Below are positions 44,513 through 52,270 of a stretch of DNA of 64,000 bases, in pieces. The position numbers were made by a program, and so were the translations under genes. Under the pieces are notes generated by a model. The model did no database searches. It was not told the origin of the DNA and was given only the letters and a program-made list of their open reading frames with translations. The first letter of the stretch is position 1. The number at the start of each line of letters is the position of its first letter. Source of the DNA: Streptomyces sp. NBC_00539 (lineage in GTDB: Bacteria; Actinomycetota; Actinomycetes; Streptomycetales; Streptomycetaceae); NCBI RefSeq assembly GCF_036346105.1, contig NZ_CP107811.1, positions 2,176,501-2,240,500 of the forward strand. Reading direction: 5' to 3'.

Positions 44513-47500
44513 GTGAGGCGAAGCAACGCGAGCCCCGGGGTCGAACCCGCGCGGGGCAACTTCACCCCGCCGCCGCGAGCGGCCGCGTCGCCCGTTGACG
44601 TACCCGTGGAGCCACCCACCGCCCAGGGCAGCGGCAGCAAGTTCGCCCCGCGCAACTGGCGTGTGCCGACCAAGCTGAACGCCATCCTCCTCGTGCCCGT
44701 CCTCGTCGGACTGGTCATGGGCGGGTTCCAGGTCAAGGGCTCGGTCGACAGCTGGAACGAGGCCAAGGACGCCGAGAAGACCGCCCGCATCGTCCAGGCG
44801 GCGGCCGAATACGGCCAGGCCCTCCTCAACGAACGTGACCTCACCGCCGAGCCGCTCCTCAAGGGCGACCGCAACAGCCCGGTCGTGCAGAAGGCGTACG
44901 CGGCCACGGACGCGGCCAAGGAGAAGTTCGCCGAGGCCTCCAAGGACCTTCCGAAGAACCAGGGCCTCGAACACCGCCTGGCGCTCTTCCACCAGGAAGA
45001 GCCCAAGCTGGAGCAGGTCCGCAAGACGGCCTACATAGCGCCGGAGACGCCGAAGAAGGCGCTGCCCAACTCGGCGGGTCCCATCCCGACCGAAGAGGGA
45101 TACGTGCTGGTCCAGCACTACCTCATGACGTTCTCCAACGAACTGGGCCTGGGCACCGGCAACGTCACCAGCTACGGCCGCATGGTCTACGCGGTCGAGC
45201 TGGCCAAGGCCGCCAACTCGCTCCAGCGGTCGGTGGGTACGCACCTGCTGGTCCGCCCCAACGAGAACGAGGACACCCGCAAGGGCCAGCTCGTCGCGTT
45301 CTCCTCCTACGCCTACCTCGAAGAGATCGCCATCGGCGAGTACGTCGCCGCCGGCACCGACGCGGACACCAACCGCCTCAAAGAGGTCATGGCGGAGAAG
45401 TCCAAGGACGGCGCCGCCAAGCTGACCGCCGCCAAGCTGGCGGCCGAGCAGGCCGGTACCCCCTTCAAGGCCCCGCCCGTCGTCAACGGCTCCGCCCTCA
45501 CCGGCATGACCGAGGCGATAGCCAGCGGCGTCAGCAAGGACAAGCTCGCCGCCGCCGGCACCACCGCCCCCGCCTGGCAGGCCGCCGCCACCGCCAAGTT
45601 CGACGGCTACGCCGAGATCGAGAAGGAACTGCTCGGCAAGGCCGTGCAGGACTCCGTCGCGCTCTCCGACGCCGCCCGCAACGACGCCATCATCACCGGT
45701 GCCGCCGTGGTCGTGGCCCTGCTCGCCGCCTTCATCCTGGCCGGCATGATGGCCCGGCAGATGAGCCGCTCCATGCGCCGCCTGCGCAGCGCCGCCTTCG
45801 ACGTCGCCGAGCAGCGTCTGCCGACGCTCGTCGACCAGCTCTCGCGCACCGACCCCGGCAAGGTCGACACCCGCGTGACGCCGATCCCGATCAACTCCCA
45901 GGACGAGATCGGCGAGGTCGCCCGCGCCTTCGACCAGGTCCACCGGGAAGCGGTCCGGCTCGCCGCCGAGCAGGCGCTCCTGCGAGGGAACGTCAACGCG
46001 ATCTTCACGAACCTCTCCATGCGCAACCAGTCGCTGATCGAGGGCCAGCTGACCCTCATCACCGACCTGGAGAACAACGAGGCCGACCCGGACCAGCTGG
46101 AGAACCTCTTCCGGCTGGACCACCTGGCCACCCGTATGCGCCGCAACGGCGAGAACCTCCTCATCCTCGCGGGTGAGGAGCCCGGCCGCCGCTGGGACCA
46201 GCCGGTGCCCCTCGTCGACGTGCTGCGCGCCGCCTCCTCCGAGGTGGAGCAGTACGAGCGCATCGAGCTCTCGGGCGTCTCCGAGGCGGAGATCCACGGC
46301 CAGGCCGTGACCGACCTCGTGCACCTGCTCGCCGAGCTGCTGGAGAACGCGACCACGTTCTCCTCCCCCCAGACCAAGGTCCGCGTCAACGCCACGCGTC
46401 TGCCCGACGGCCGCGTCATGGTGGAGATCCACGACAAGGGCATCGGCCTCACCGCCGAGGACTTCGCGGACATCAACCACAAGCTGGCCAACCCGCCGAC
46501 CGTGGACGCCGCGATCTCGCAGCGCATGGGCCTGTTCGTGGTCGGCCGGCTGGCGGACCGCCACGGCATCCGCGTCCAGCTGCGTCCCTCCGGCGAAGCG
46601 GCCGGCACGACCTCGCTGGTCATGCTGCCGGACGCCATCACCCACGGTGGCGGTGGCGAGGGCATACCGGAGGACGACTTCACGGTCTCCTCGATCATCC
46701 CCGAGCAGCAGGCCCAGCTGGCCCCGCCGCTGCGCACGGCCGCCGAACTCGGCTTCGACGACTCGCGCTACGACGCCCAGGGCGACGGCGCGCAGGGCGG
46801 CGAGGAGCGCTCGCTCGACCCGGTCGGGCGGTCCCTGACCCAGCAGGAGCGCCGGGCCGCGCTGGCGGCCCAGGTGGGCTACCCGCAGGAGCAGGACCAG
46901 GACCAGCAGTCCGGGCCCGCCTCGCAGGAGTATCCGGAACCGCAGCCCGAGCACGGGTACCAGGAGTACCAGGGCTACGAGCAGCAGTCCGAGCAGGGCT
47001 ACGAGTCCTCGTACGAAGAGCCGGCCGCCGAGCAGTCCTACGAGGGCTACCCGCAGCAGGGTTATGCGTATCCGGAAGCGGAATACCAGGACCAGGACCA
47101 GGGCGGACAGTCCTACGACGACGGTTACGGATCTCAGTCCCAGCAGGCCCAGTGGCCCGAACAGAACACCTACTCGGGCGCCTACCAGCAGGATTACGGG
47201 ACCGAATCGGAATCCCAGGCCGCTCCCGAAGCGGCTCCGGACCGCGTAGGCTTCGATCGTCCGGGTGCCGCTGCCGACACCGGCCACCACATGACCGGGG
47301 CGGGCCTGCCGCGCCGCGGCAGCCAGCAGTGGCAGTCGGGACAGCAGAAAGCGGAGTCCACCGGATCCCTCTTCGAGCAGCGGCCGCAGCGTCAGCAGCA
47401 ACCGGCCGGCGCGGAGCTGGAGCCGGAGGAGACGGCAGGCAGCGCGGCATGGCGTTCGAACAACGACGAGCGCTGGCAGCAGGCCGCCAAGCTCCGTGAG

Positions 47501-47719
47501 CCGAAGGCGGGCGGGGTCACCCCGTCCGGTCTCCCTCGGCGGGTGCCCAAGGCCAACCTGGTCGAGGGTGCTGCGGAGACGACCCCGCAGGGCGGCCCCC
47601 AGGTCTCCCGCGCCCCGGAGGACGTCCGCGGCAGGTTGAGCAACCTGCGGCGGGGTGTCCAGCAGGGACGCAGCGCGGGTTCCGAGCAGTCAAGTAACAG
47701 CTATGACCAGGAGCGTTAG
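44513..47719 (+). CDS. cvnA2: Conservon sensor kinase CvnA (copy 2)
   Basis: 1068 residues, GTG start at 44513. TM1 (about 53-75), NIT-like sensor domain, TM2 (about 392-412), HAMP (RRLRSAAFDVAEQRLPTL), DHp-like FTNLSMRNQSLIEGQL and LDHLATRMRRNGENLLILAG, HATPase around residue 600 (TDLVHLLAELLENAT, EIHDKGIGLTAEDFA). The C-terminal 350 residues are Gln/Glu/Tyr-rich (QGYESSYEEP, PQQGYAYPEA) with a SRAPEDVRGRLSNLRRGVQQGR end shared with copy 1. It has no precise counterpart of the Gly/Pro tail of CvnA1. Next gene starts two bases after its stop. Confidence 0.92.
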   Translation: MRRSNASPGVEPARGNFTPPPRAAASPVDVPVEPPTAQGSGSKFAPRNWRVPTKLNAILLVPVLVGLVMGGFQVKGSVDSWNEAKDAEKTARIVQAAAEYGQALLNERDLTAEPLLKGDRNSPVVQKAYAATDAAKEKFAEASKDLPKNQGLEHRLALFHQEEPKLEQVRKTAYIAPETPKKALPNSAGPIPTEEGYVLVQHYLMTFSNELGLGTGNVTSYGRMVYAVELAKAANSLQRSVGTHLLVRPNENEDTRKGQLVAFSSYAYLEEIAIGEYVAAGTDADTNRLKEVMAEKSKDGAAKLTAAKLAAEQAGTPFKAPPVVNGSALTGMTEAIASGVSKDKLAAAGTTAPAWQAAATAKFDGYAEIEKELLGKAVQDSVALSDAARNDAIITGAAVVVALLAAFILAGMMARQMSRSMRRLRSAAFDVAEQRLPTLVDQLSRTDPGKVDTRVTPIPINSQDEIGEVARAFDQVHREAVRLAAEQALLRGNVNAIFTNLSMRNQSLIEGQLTLITDLENNEADPDQLENLFRLDHLATRMRRNGENLLILAGEEPGRRWDQPVPLVDVLRAASSEVEQYERIELSGVSEAEIHGQAVTDLVHLLAELLENATTFSSPQTKVRVNATRLPDGRVMVEIHDKGIGLTAEDFADINHKLANPPTVDAAISQRMGLFVVGRLADRHGIRVQLRPSGEAAGTTSLVMLPDAITHGGGGEGIPEDDFTVSSIIPEQQAQLAPPLRTAAELGFDDSRYDAQGDGAQGGEERSLDPVGRSLTQQERRAALAAQVGYPQEQDQDQQSGPASQEYPEPQPEHGYQEYQGYEQQSEQGYESSYEEPAAEQSYEGYPQQGYAYPEAEYQDQDQGGQSYDDGYGSQSQQAQWPEQNTYSGAYQQDYGTESESQAAPEAAPDRVGFDRPGAAADTGHHMTGAGLPRRGSQQWQSGQQKAESTGSLFEQRPQRQQQPAGAELEPEETAGSAAWRSNNDERWQQAAKLREPKAGGVTPSGLPRRVPKANLVEGAAETTPQGGPQVSRAPEDVRGRLSNLRRGVQQGRSAGSEQSSNSYDQER

Positions 47720-47720
47720 T

Positions 47721-48143
47721 GTGAGCCCGATGAGCCAGGCGGCACAGAACCTGAACTGGTTGATCACCAACTTCGTGGACAACACCCCCGGGGTGTCCCA
47801 CACGGTGGTGGTCTCCGCCGACGGCCTTCTTCTGGCGATGTCCGACGGATTCCCGCGCGACCGCGCCGATCAGCTGGCGGCCGTGGCCTCCGGTCTGACC
47901 TCGCTGACCGCCGGGGCCTCCCGCATCTTCGAGGGTGGCGCCGTCAACCAGACCGTGGTGGAGATGGACCGGGGATTCCTGTTCCTCATGTCCGTCTCCG
48001 ACGGTTCGTCGCTCGCGGTGCTCGCGCACCCCGAGTGCGACATCGGCCTCGTGGGCTACGAGATGGCCCTCCTCGTGGACCGAGCCGGCAGTGTCCTCAC
48101 CCCGGAACTGCGTTCGGAGCTGCAGGGAAGTCTTCTCAACTAG
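47721..48143 (+). CDS. cvnB2: Roadblock/LC7-domain protein CvnB (copy 2)
   Basis: 140 residues, GTG at 47721 with AGGAGCG upstream. Differs from cvnB1 at only a few residues near the start, middle (SDGF versus SEGF) and the last residue (N versus G). The first 96 bases after the common ATG are identical in both genes as I read them. Confidence 0.92.
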   Translation: MSPMSQAAQNLNWLITNFVDNTPGVSHTVVVSADGLLLAMSDGFPRDRADQLAAVASGLTSLTAGASRIFEGGAVNQTVVEMDRGFLFLMSVSDGSSLAVLAHPECDIGLVGYEMALLVDRAGSVLTPELRSELQGSLLN

Positions 48144-48236
48144 CAAACAGGCAGTGCGTTTCGCGTCATCGCACCATAGGGTGCGGTGGCGCGGTTCTAC
48201 AGGGAGTACTGCGTTCTTGGAGCAGGAGGAGGAAGC

Positions 48237-48815
48237 GTGACAACACCCGGAGGACATCCTTATGGCGGCGCGCAGCAGCCGCAGGGTGGGCACGACCAGA
48301 ACCGCTTCAACTTTCCCTCCGCTCCCAGCCGGCCCGTGCCGGAGCACAACCCCTACCAGCAGCAGCCGTACGGACAGCAGCCCCAACAGCCGCAGCAACC
48401 GCAGCAACCGCAGGCTCCGCACCGGCTTCCGCAGCAGCAGCCGCGGGCCTCGCGTCCGCAGGCCCCCAAGGCGCACAACCCGCTGGTGCGTCCGTACGCG
48501 ATGACCGGCGGCCGTACCCGGCCGCGCTACCAGCTCGCCATCGAGGCGCTGGTCAGTACCACGGCCGATCCCGCTCGGCTGCAAGGGCAGTTGCCCGAGC
48601 ACCAGCGCATCTGCCGTCTGTGCCAGGAGATCAAATCCGTCGCGGAGATCTCGGCACTCCTCTCCATTCCTCTTGGTGTCGCCCGCATCCTCGTCGCCGA
48701 CCTGGCGGAGGCGGGCCTTGTCGCCATTCATCAGCCCGGCGGCGACGAGTCTGCCGGCGGCCAGCCAGATGTGACACTGCTCGAAAGGGTGCTCAGTGGA
48801 CTTCGCAAGCTCTAA
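48237..48815 (+). CDS. cvnC2: DUF742 protein CvnC (copy 2) with Gln/Pro extension
   Basis: 192 residues, GTG at 48237 with GGAGGAGG upstream. The DUF742 core (LVRPYAMTGGRTRPRYQLAIEALV onward) matches cvnC1, with CRLC in place of CTLC. The extra 60 N-terminal residues are a Gln/Pro-rich disordered tract (QQPQQPQQPQQPQ-like). The 3' end overlaps cvnD2 by 20 bases. The frame is open from 48186, but that start lacks a ribosome site. Confidence 0.9.
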   Translation: MTTPGGHPYGGAQQPQGGHDQNRFNFPSAPSRPVPEHNPYQQQPYGQQPQQPQQPQQPQAPHRLPQQQPRASRPQAPKAHNPLVRPYAMTGGRTRPRYQLAIEALVSTTADPARLQGQLPEHQRICRLCQEIKSVAEISALLSIPLGVARILVADLAEAGLVAIHQPGGDESAGGQPDVTLLERVLSGLRKL

Positions 48816-49380
48816 CGGCGGAGCGGCTCCCCGCTCCACCACCTCCGCGAAGATCGTGGTGGCGGGCGGCTTCGGCGTGGGCAAGACCACGTTCGTCGGC
48901 GCGGTCTCCGAGATCAATCCGCTGCGTACCGAAGCCGTCATGACCAGCGCTTCCGCCGGTATCGACGACCTGACCCACACCGGGGACAAGACGACCACCA
49001 CGGTCGCCATGGACTTCGGCCGCATCACCTTGGACCAGGACCTGATCCTGTACCTCTTCGGTACCCCCGGTCAGGACCGCTTCTGGTTCATGTGGGACGA
49101 CCTGGTCCGTGGCGCCATCGGCGCCGTGGTGCTGGTCGACACGCGCCGTCTCGCGGACTGCTTCCCCGCGGTCGACTACTTCGAGAACAGCGGCCTGCCG
49201 TTCGTCATCGCCCTCAACGGCTTCGACGGCCACCAGCCGTACACCCCGGAGGAAGTCCGCGAGGCCCTGCAGATCGGCCCGGACGCCCCCATCATCACCA
49301 CCGACGCCCGCCACCGCGGCGACGCCAAGAGCGCGCTCATCACCCTGGTCGAGCACGCCCTGATGGCCCGCCTGCGCTAG
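48796..49380 (+). CDS. cvnD2: Ras-like small GTPase CvnD (copy 2)
   Basis: 194 residues, same motifs as cvnD1: GGFGVGKTT, GTPGQDRFWFMWDD, ALNGFDG. Only about seven residues differ from copy 1. Ends in a strong terminator (49400-49443), with no P450 gene attached, unlike some conservons. Confidence 0.92.
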   Translation: MDFASSNGGAAPRSTTSAKIVVAGGFGVGKTTFVGAVSEINPLRTEAVMTSASAGIDDLTHTGDKTTTTVAMDFGRITLDQDLILYLFGTPGQDRFWFMWDDLVRGAIGAVVLVDTRRLADCFPAVDYFENSGLPFVIALNGFDGHQPYTPEEVREALQIGPDAPIITTDARHRGDAKSALITLVEHALMARLR

Positions 49381-49399
49381 CCGGCCCGCCCGGCCCGCA

Positions 49400-49443
49400 C
49401 GAAAGGGCCCCCGCACTCCGGGAGGAGTGCGGGGGCCCTTTCG
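49400..49443. terminator. Strong bidirectional terminator after conservon 2
   Basis: A perfect 20-bp stem (CGAAAGGGCCCCCGCACTCC) with loop GGGA, between cvnD2 and the convergent accE. Confidence 0.88.
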
Positions 49444-49469
49444 TCGTTGTGCCGCTGCTGCTCGCGGTG

Positions 49470-49673
49470 CTAGCCGCGCCAGCTGTGGGCGGAGCGGAAG
49501 CCGGGGCTGCGCTCCAGACGCCGCCAGCGGGCCTGGGAGCCGATGCGGTGCACCGGGGCGGCCGCGGGGGTGGAGGCGGCGCGGGCCAGCAGGATGGCGG
49601 TGATCGCGGCCAGTTCCTCGGGCTCGGCGTGGCCCTTCTCGACCTTGAGCAGCGTGTCTGCGGTGACGCTCAT
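49470..49673 (-). CDS. accE: Acyl-CoA carboxylase epsilon subunit
   Basis: 67 residues, ATG at 49673. Small actinobacterial epsilon subunit that stabilises the biotin-carboxylase/carboxyltransferase complex: VEKGHAEPEELAAITAILLARAA and a C-terminal WRRLERSPGFRSAHSW motif. It follows pccB by 22 bases in one operon. Confidence 0.9.
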   Translation of the reverse strand: MSVTADTLLKVEKGHAEPEELAAITAILLARAASTPAAAPVHRIGSQARWRRLERSPGFRSAHSWRG

Positions 49674-49695
49674 GGGTGGCAGGTCTCCTTCGCTC

Positions 49696-51279
49696 TTACT
49701 GAGGCGGGTTGCCGTGCTTGCGGGACGGCAGATCGGCGTGCTTGGTGCGGAGCATCGCCAGCGCGCTGACGAGGACCTCACGGGTCTCGGCGGGGTCGAT
49801 GACGTCGTCCACGAGACCGCGTTCGGCCGCGTAGTACGGGTGCATCAGTTCGGCCTTGTACTCCTTGACCATGCGGGCGCGCATGGCCTCGGGGTCCTCG
49901 GCGTCCGCGATCTGCCGGCGGAAGATGACGTTGGCCGCGCCCTCGGCGCCCATAACGGCGATCTCGTTGGTCGGCCAGGCGTAGGTGAGGTCGGCGCCGA
50001 TGGACTGGGAGTCCATGACGATGTACGCGCCGCCGTACGCCTTGCGCAGGATCAGCGAGATCCGCGGAACGGTGGCGTTGCAGTACGCGTACAGCAGCTT
50101 GGCGCCGTGGCGGATGATGCCGCCGTGTTCCTGGTCGACGCCCGGCAGGAAGCCGGGGACGTCGAGCAGGGTGACGATCGGGATGTTGAAGGCGTCGCAC
50201 ATCTGGACGAAGCGGGCCGCCTTCTCGGAGGCCTCGATGTCCAGGACGCCGGCCAGGTGGCCGGGCTGGTTGGCGACGATGCCCACGACCTGACCGTCGA
50301 GGCGGGCGAGCGCGCAGATGATGTTGCGGGCCCAGCGCTCGTGGACTTCGAGGACGTCGCCGTCGTCGACGAGCTCCTCGATGACCTTGAGCATGTCGTA
50401 GGGGCGGTTGCCGTCGGCGGGCACCAGGTCCAGCAGCACCTCCGAGCGGCGGTCGGCCGGGTCGGAGGTCGGGTGGAGCGGCGGGTTCTCCCGGTTGTTG
50501 GAGGGCAGCATCGTGATGAGGTAGCGGACCTCGGAGATGCAGGTCTCCTCGTCGTCGTACGCGAAGTGCGCGACGCCCGAGGTCTCGGCGTGCACGTCGG
50601 CGCCGCCGAGCCCGTTCTGGGTGATCTCCTCGCCGGTCACCGCGCGGACCACGTCAGGGCCGGTGATGAACATCTGCGAGGTCTCGCGGACCATGAAGAC
50701 GAAGTCCGTCAGGGCCGGGGAGTACGCGGCACCGCCGGCGCAGGGGCCCAGCATGACCGAGATCTGCGGGATGACGCCGGAGGCCTTGGTGTTGCGCTGG
50801 AAGATGCCGCCGTAACCCGCGAGGGCGGAGACGCCCTCCTGGATACGGGCACCCGCGCCGTCGTTGAGGGAGACCAGCGGGGCACCGGCCGCGATGGCCA
50901 TGTCCATGATCTTGTGGATCTTCGTGGCGTGGGCCTCGCCCAGTGCACCGCCGAAGATCCGGAAGTCGTGCGCGTAGACGAAGACCGTGCGGCCCTCGAC
51001 GGTGCCCCAGCCGGTGATGACACCGTCGGTGTAGGGCTTCTTCCCCTCCAGGCCGAAGCCGCTCGCCCGGTGACGGCGCAGCTGCTCGACCTCCTTGAAG
51101 GAACCCTCGTCGAGCAGCAGCGCGATGCGCTCGCGCGCGGTCAGCTTGCCCTTGGCGTGCTGTGCCTCGGTCGCCCGGTCGCTCGGGCCGCGCCGCGCCT
51201 GCTCCCTGAGGGAGTGCAGTTCGGCCACGCGCCCGCGGGCGTCCGTCGGCTCGCTCGGAGTCTGGTCCACAACGGTCAT
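49696..51279 (-). CDS. pccB: Acyl-CoA (propionyl-CoA) carboxylase beta subunit
   Basis: 527 residues, carboxyltransferase of the biotin-dependent complex giving methylmalonyl-CoA, an extender for polyketides and fatty acids. The two crotonase-like halves show KIMDMAIAAGAPLVSLNDGAGARIQEGV, GPCAGGAAYSPALTDFVFM, and in the C-terminal half VTLLDVPGFLPGVDQEHGGIIRHGAKLLYAYCNATVP. The specificity-determining Asp is present in the DVPGFLPG region, favouring propionyl-CoA, but other acyl-CoAs cannot be excluded. The biotin carboxylase alpha subunit is elsewhere. Confidence 0.92.
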   Translation of the reverse strand: MTVVDQTPSEPTDARGRVAELHSLREQARRGPSDRATEAQHAKGKLTARERIALLLDEGSFKEVEQLRRHRASGFGLEGKKPYTDGVITGWGTVEGRTVFVYAHDFRIFGGALGEAHATKIHKIMDMAIAAGAPLVSLNDGAGARIQEGVSALAGYGGIFQRNTKASGVIPQISVMLGPCAGGAAYSPALTDFVFMVRETSQMFITGPDVVRAVTGEEITQNGLGGADVHAETSGVAHFAYDDEETCISEVRYLITMLPSNNRENPPLHPTSDPADRRSEVLLDLVPADGNRPYDMLKVIEELVDDGDVLEVHERWARNIICALARLDGQVVGIVANQPGHLAGVLDIEASEKAARFVQMCDAFNIPIVTLLDVPGFLPGVDQEHGGIIRHGAKLLYAYCNATVPRISLILRKAYGGAYIVMDSQSIGADLTYAWPTNEIAVMGAEGAANVIFRRQIADAEDPEAMRARMVKEYKAELMHPYYAAERGLVDDVIDPAETREVLVSALAMLRTKHADLPSRKHGNPPQ

Positions 51280-51450
51280 GTACCGACCTTACGAAGTGAC
51301 GGGCCGAAAACCCTCCGTTGGTTCCGCACAGTCTCGGGAGCGATCCGCTGTCCGGCCCGGACAGAACCGTCCGAAGATGCGCGGACTCCACCAGACGGGG
51401 GGTCCGGCCGTTGTGGAGATCCTATAAATCACTCCGCCGGAGGCAGAGAG

Positions 51451-51509
51451 GTTGAAATTTGAACCGAATAGGCCTAACGTCAATGTCGTTGAAACTTAAA
51501 CGAAGTTTC
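51451..51509. promoter_or_regulatory. Repeated TTGAAA elements and palindrome upstream of yceI
   Basis: GTTGAAATTTGAAC (51451-51464) and GTTGAAACTTAAAC (51489-51502) match at 12 of 14 positions and start 38 bases apart. The second continues into the perfect inverted repeat GAAACTT-AAACG-AAGTTTC (51491-51509). Both lie just upstream of the yceI start, as expected for sites of a dimeric repressor; no regulator gene is adjacent. Confidence 0.5.
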
Positions 51510-51555
51510 GACCGTCGACGGACCCGCCGGCGCAGCAGTCACCAAAGGAGCGATC

Positions 51556-52188
51556 ATGGGCATCTTCACCCGCCGGAGCAGCAGCCAGAACACCGCCACC
51601 GCAGCCGCCACCCCGGCAGCTGTCGCCACGCTGGACGTGGACCCGGCGCTCGCGGCACTCACCGGCGACTACGCCATCGACGCGGCGCACAGCAGCATCG
51701 GCTTCACCGTCCGGCACGCCATGGTCACCAACGTCCGCGGCGCCTTCACCGACCACGAGGGCGTCCTGCACCTGGACGGCGCCGACCCGGCCCGCTCGAC
51801 GGCCACCATCGACGTGAAGACGGCCTCCGTGGACACCGGCATCGCCGACCGCGACGGCCACCTGCGCGGCGCCGACTTCTTCGACGCCGAGACCTTCCCG
51901 CTGATGAGCTTCCGCTCGACCGGGGCGGCCGCGCTCGGCGGCGACACGTACCGCATCACGGGCGACCTGACGATCAAGGACGTCACCCGTCCGCTCTCGA
52001 TCGACCTGGAGTTCAACGGCTCCGCCACCGACGTCTACGGCAATCAGCGCGTCGGCTTCGAGGGGTCCGCGCAGATCCTGCGCTCCGACTGGGGCCTGAC
52101 GTGGAACGCCGCCCTGGAGGCCGGCGGCGTGATGGTCAGCGACAAGGTGAAGCTGACCTTCGACATCTCGGCCGTCAAGCAGGCCTGA
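51556..52188 (+). CDS. yceI: YceI-family polyisoprenoid-binding protein
   Basis: 210 residues. After a Thr/Ala/Ser-rich N terminus (1-35), the lipocalin-like YceI barrel runs IDAAHSSIGFTVRHAMVTNVRGAF, VDTGIADRDGHLRGADFFDAETFP, YRITGDLTIKDVTRPLSIDLEF, and RVGFEGSAQILRSDWGL. Members bind isoprenoid lipids and often appear in stress responses. No signal peptide, so probably cytoplasmic. AAAGGAG sits eight bases before the ATG. Confidence 0.88.
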   Translation: MGIFTRRSSSQNTATAAATPAAVATLDVDPALAALTGDYAIDAAHSSIGFTVRHAMVTNVRGAFTDHEGVLHLDGADPARSTATIDVKTASVDTGIADRDGHLRGADFFDAETFPLMSFRSTGAAALGGDTYRITGDLTIKDVTRPLSIDLEFNGSATDVYGNQRVGFEGSAQILRSDWGLTWNAALEAGGVMVSDKVKLTFDISAVKQA

Positions 52189-52225
52189 CCCGGTCTGCGG
52201 ACCGCCCGGTGGCGGCCCTGGGCCG

Positions 52226-52266
52226 TCTCTTCCGGATCTTGCCCGACCCGCAGGGTCCGGAAGAGA
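52226..52266. terminator. Hairpin between yceI and the Gly-rich protein gene
   Basis: An 11-bp stem (TCTCTTCCGGA/TCCGGAAGAGA) with a 19-base loop lies between the convergent stop codons; no U tail. Confidence 0.5.
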
Positions 52267-52270
52267 GGGC

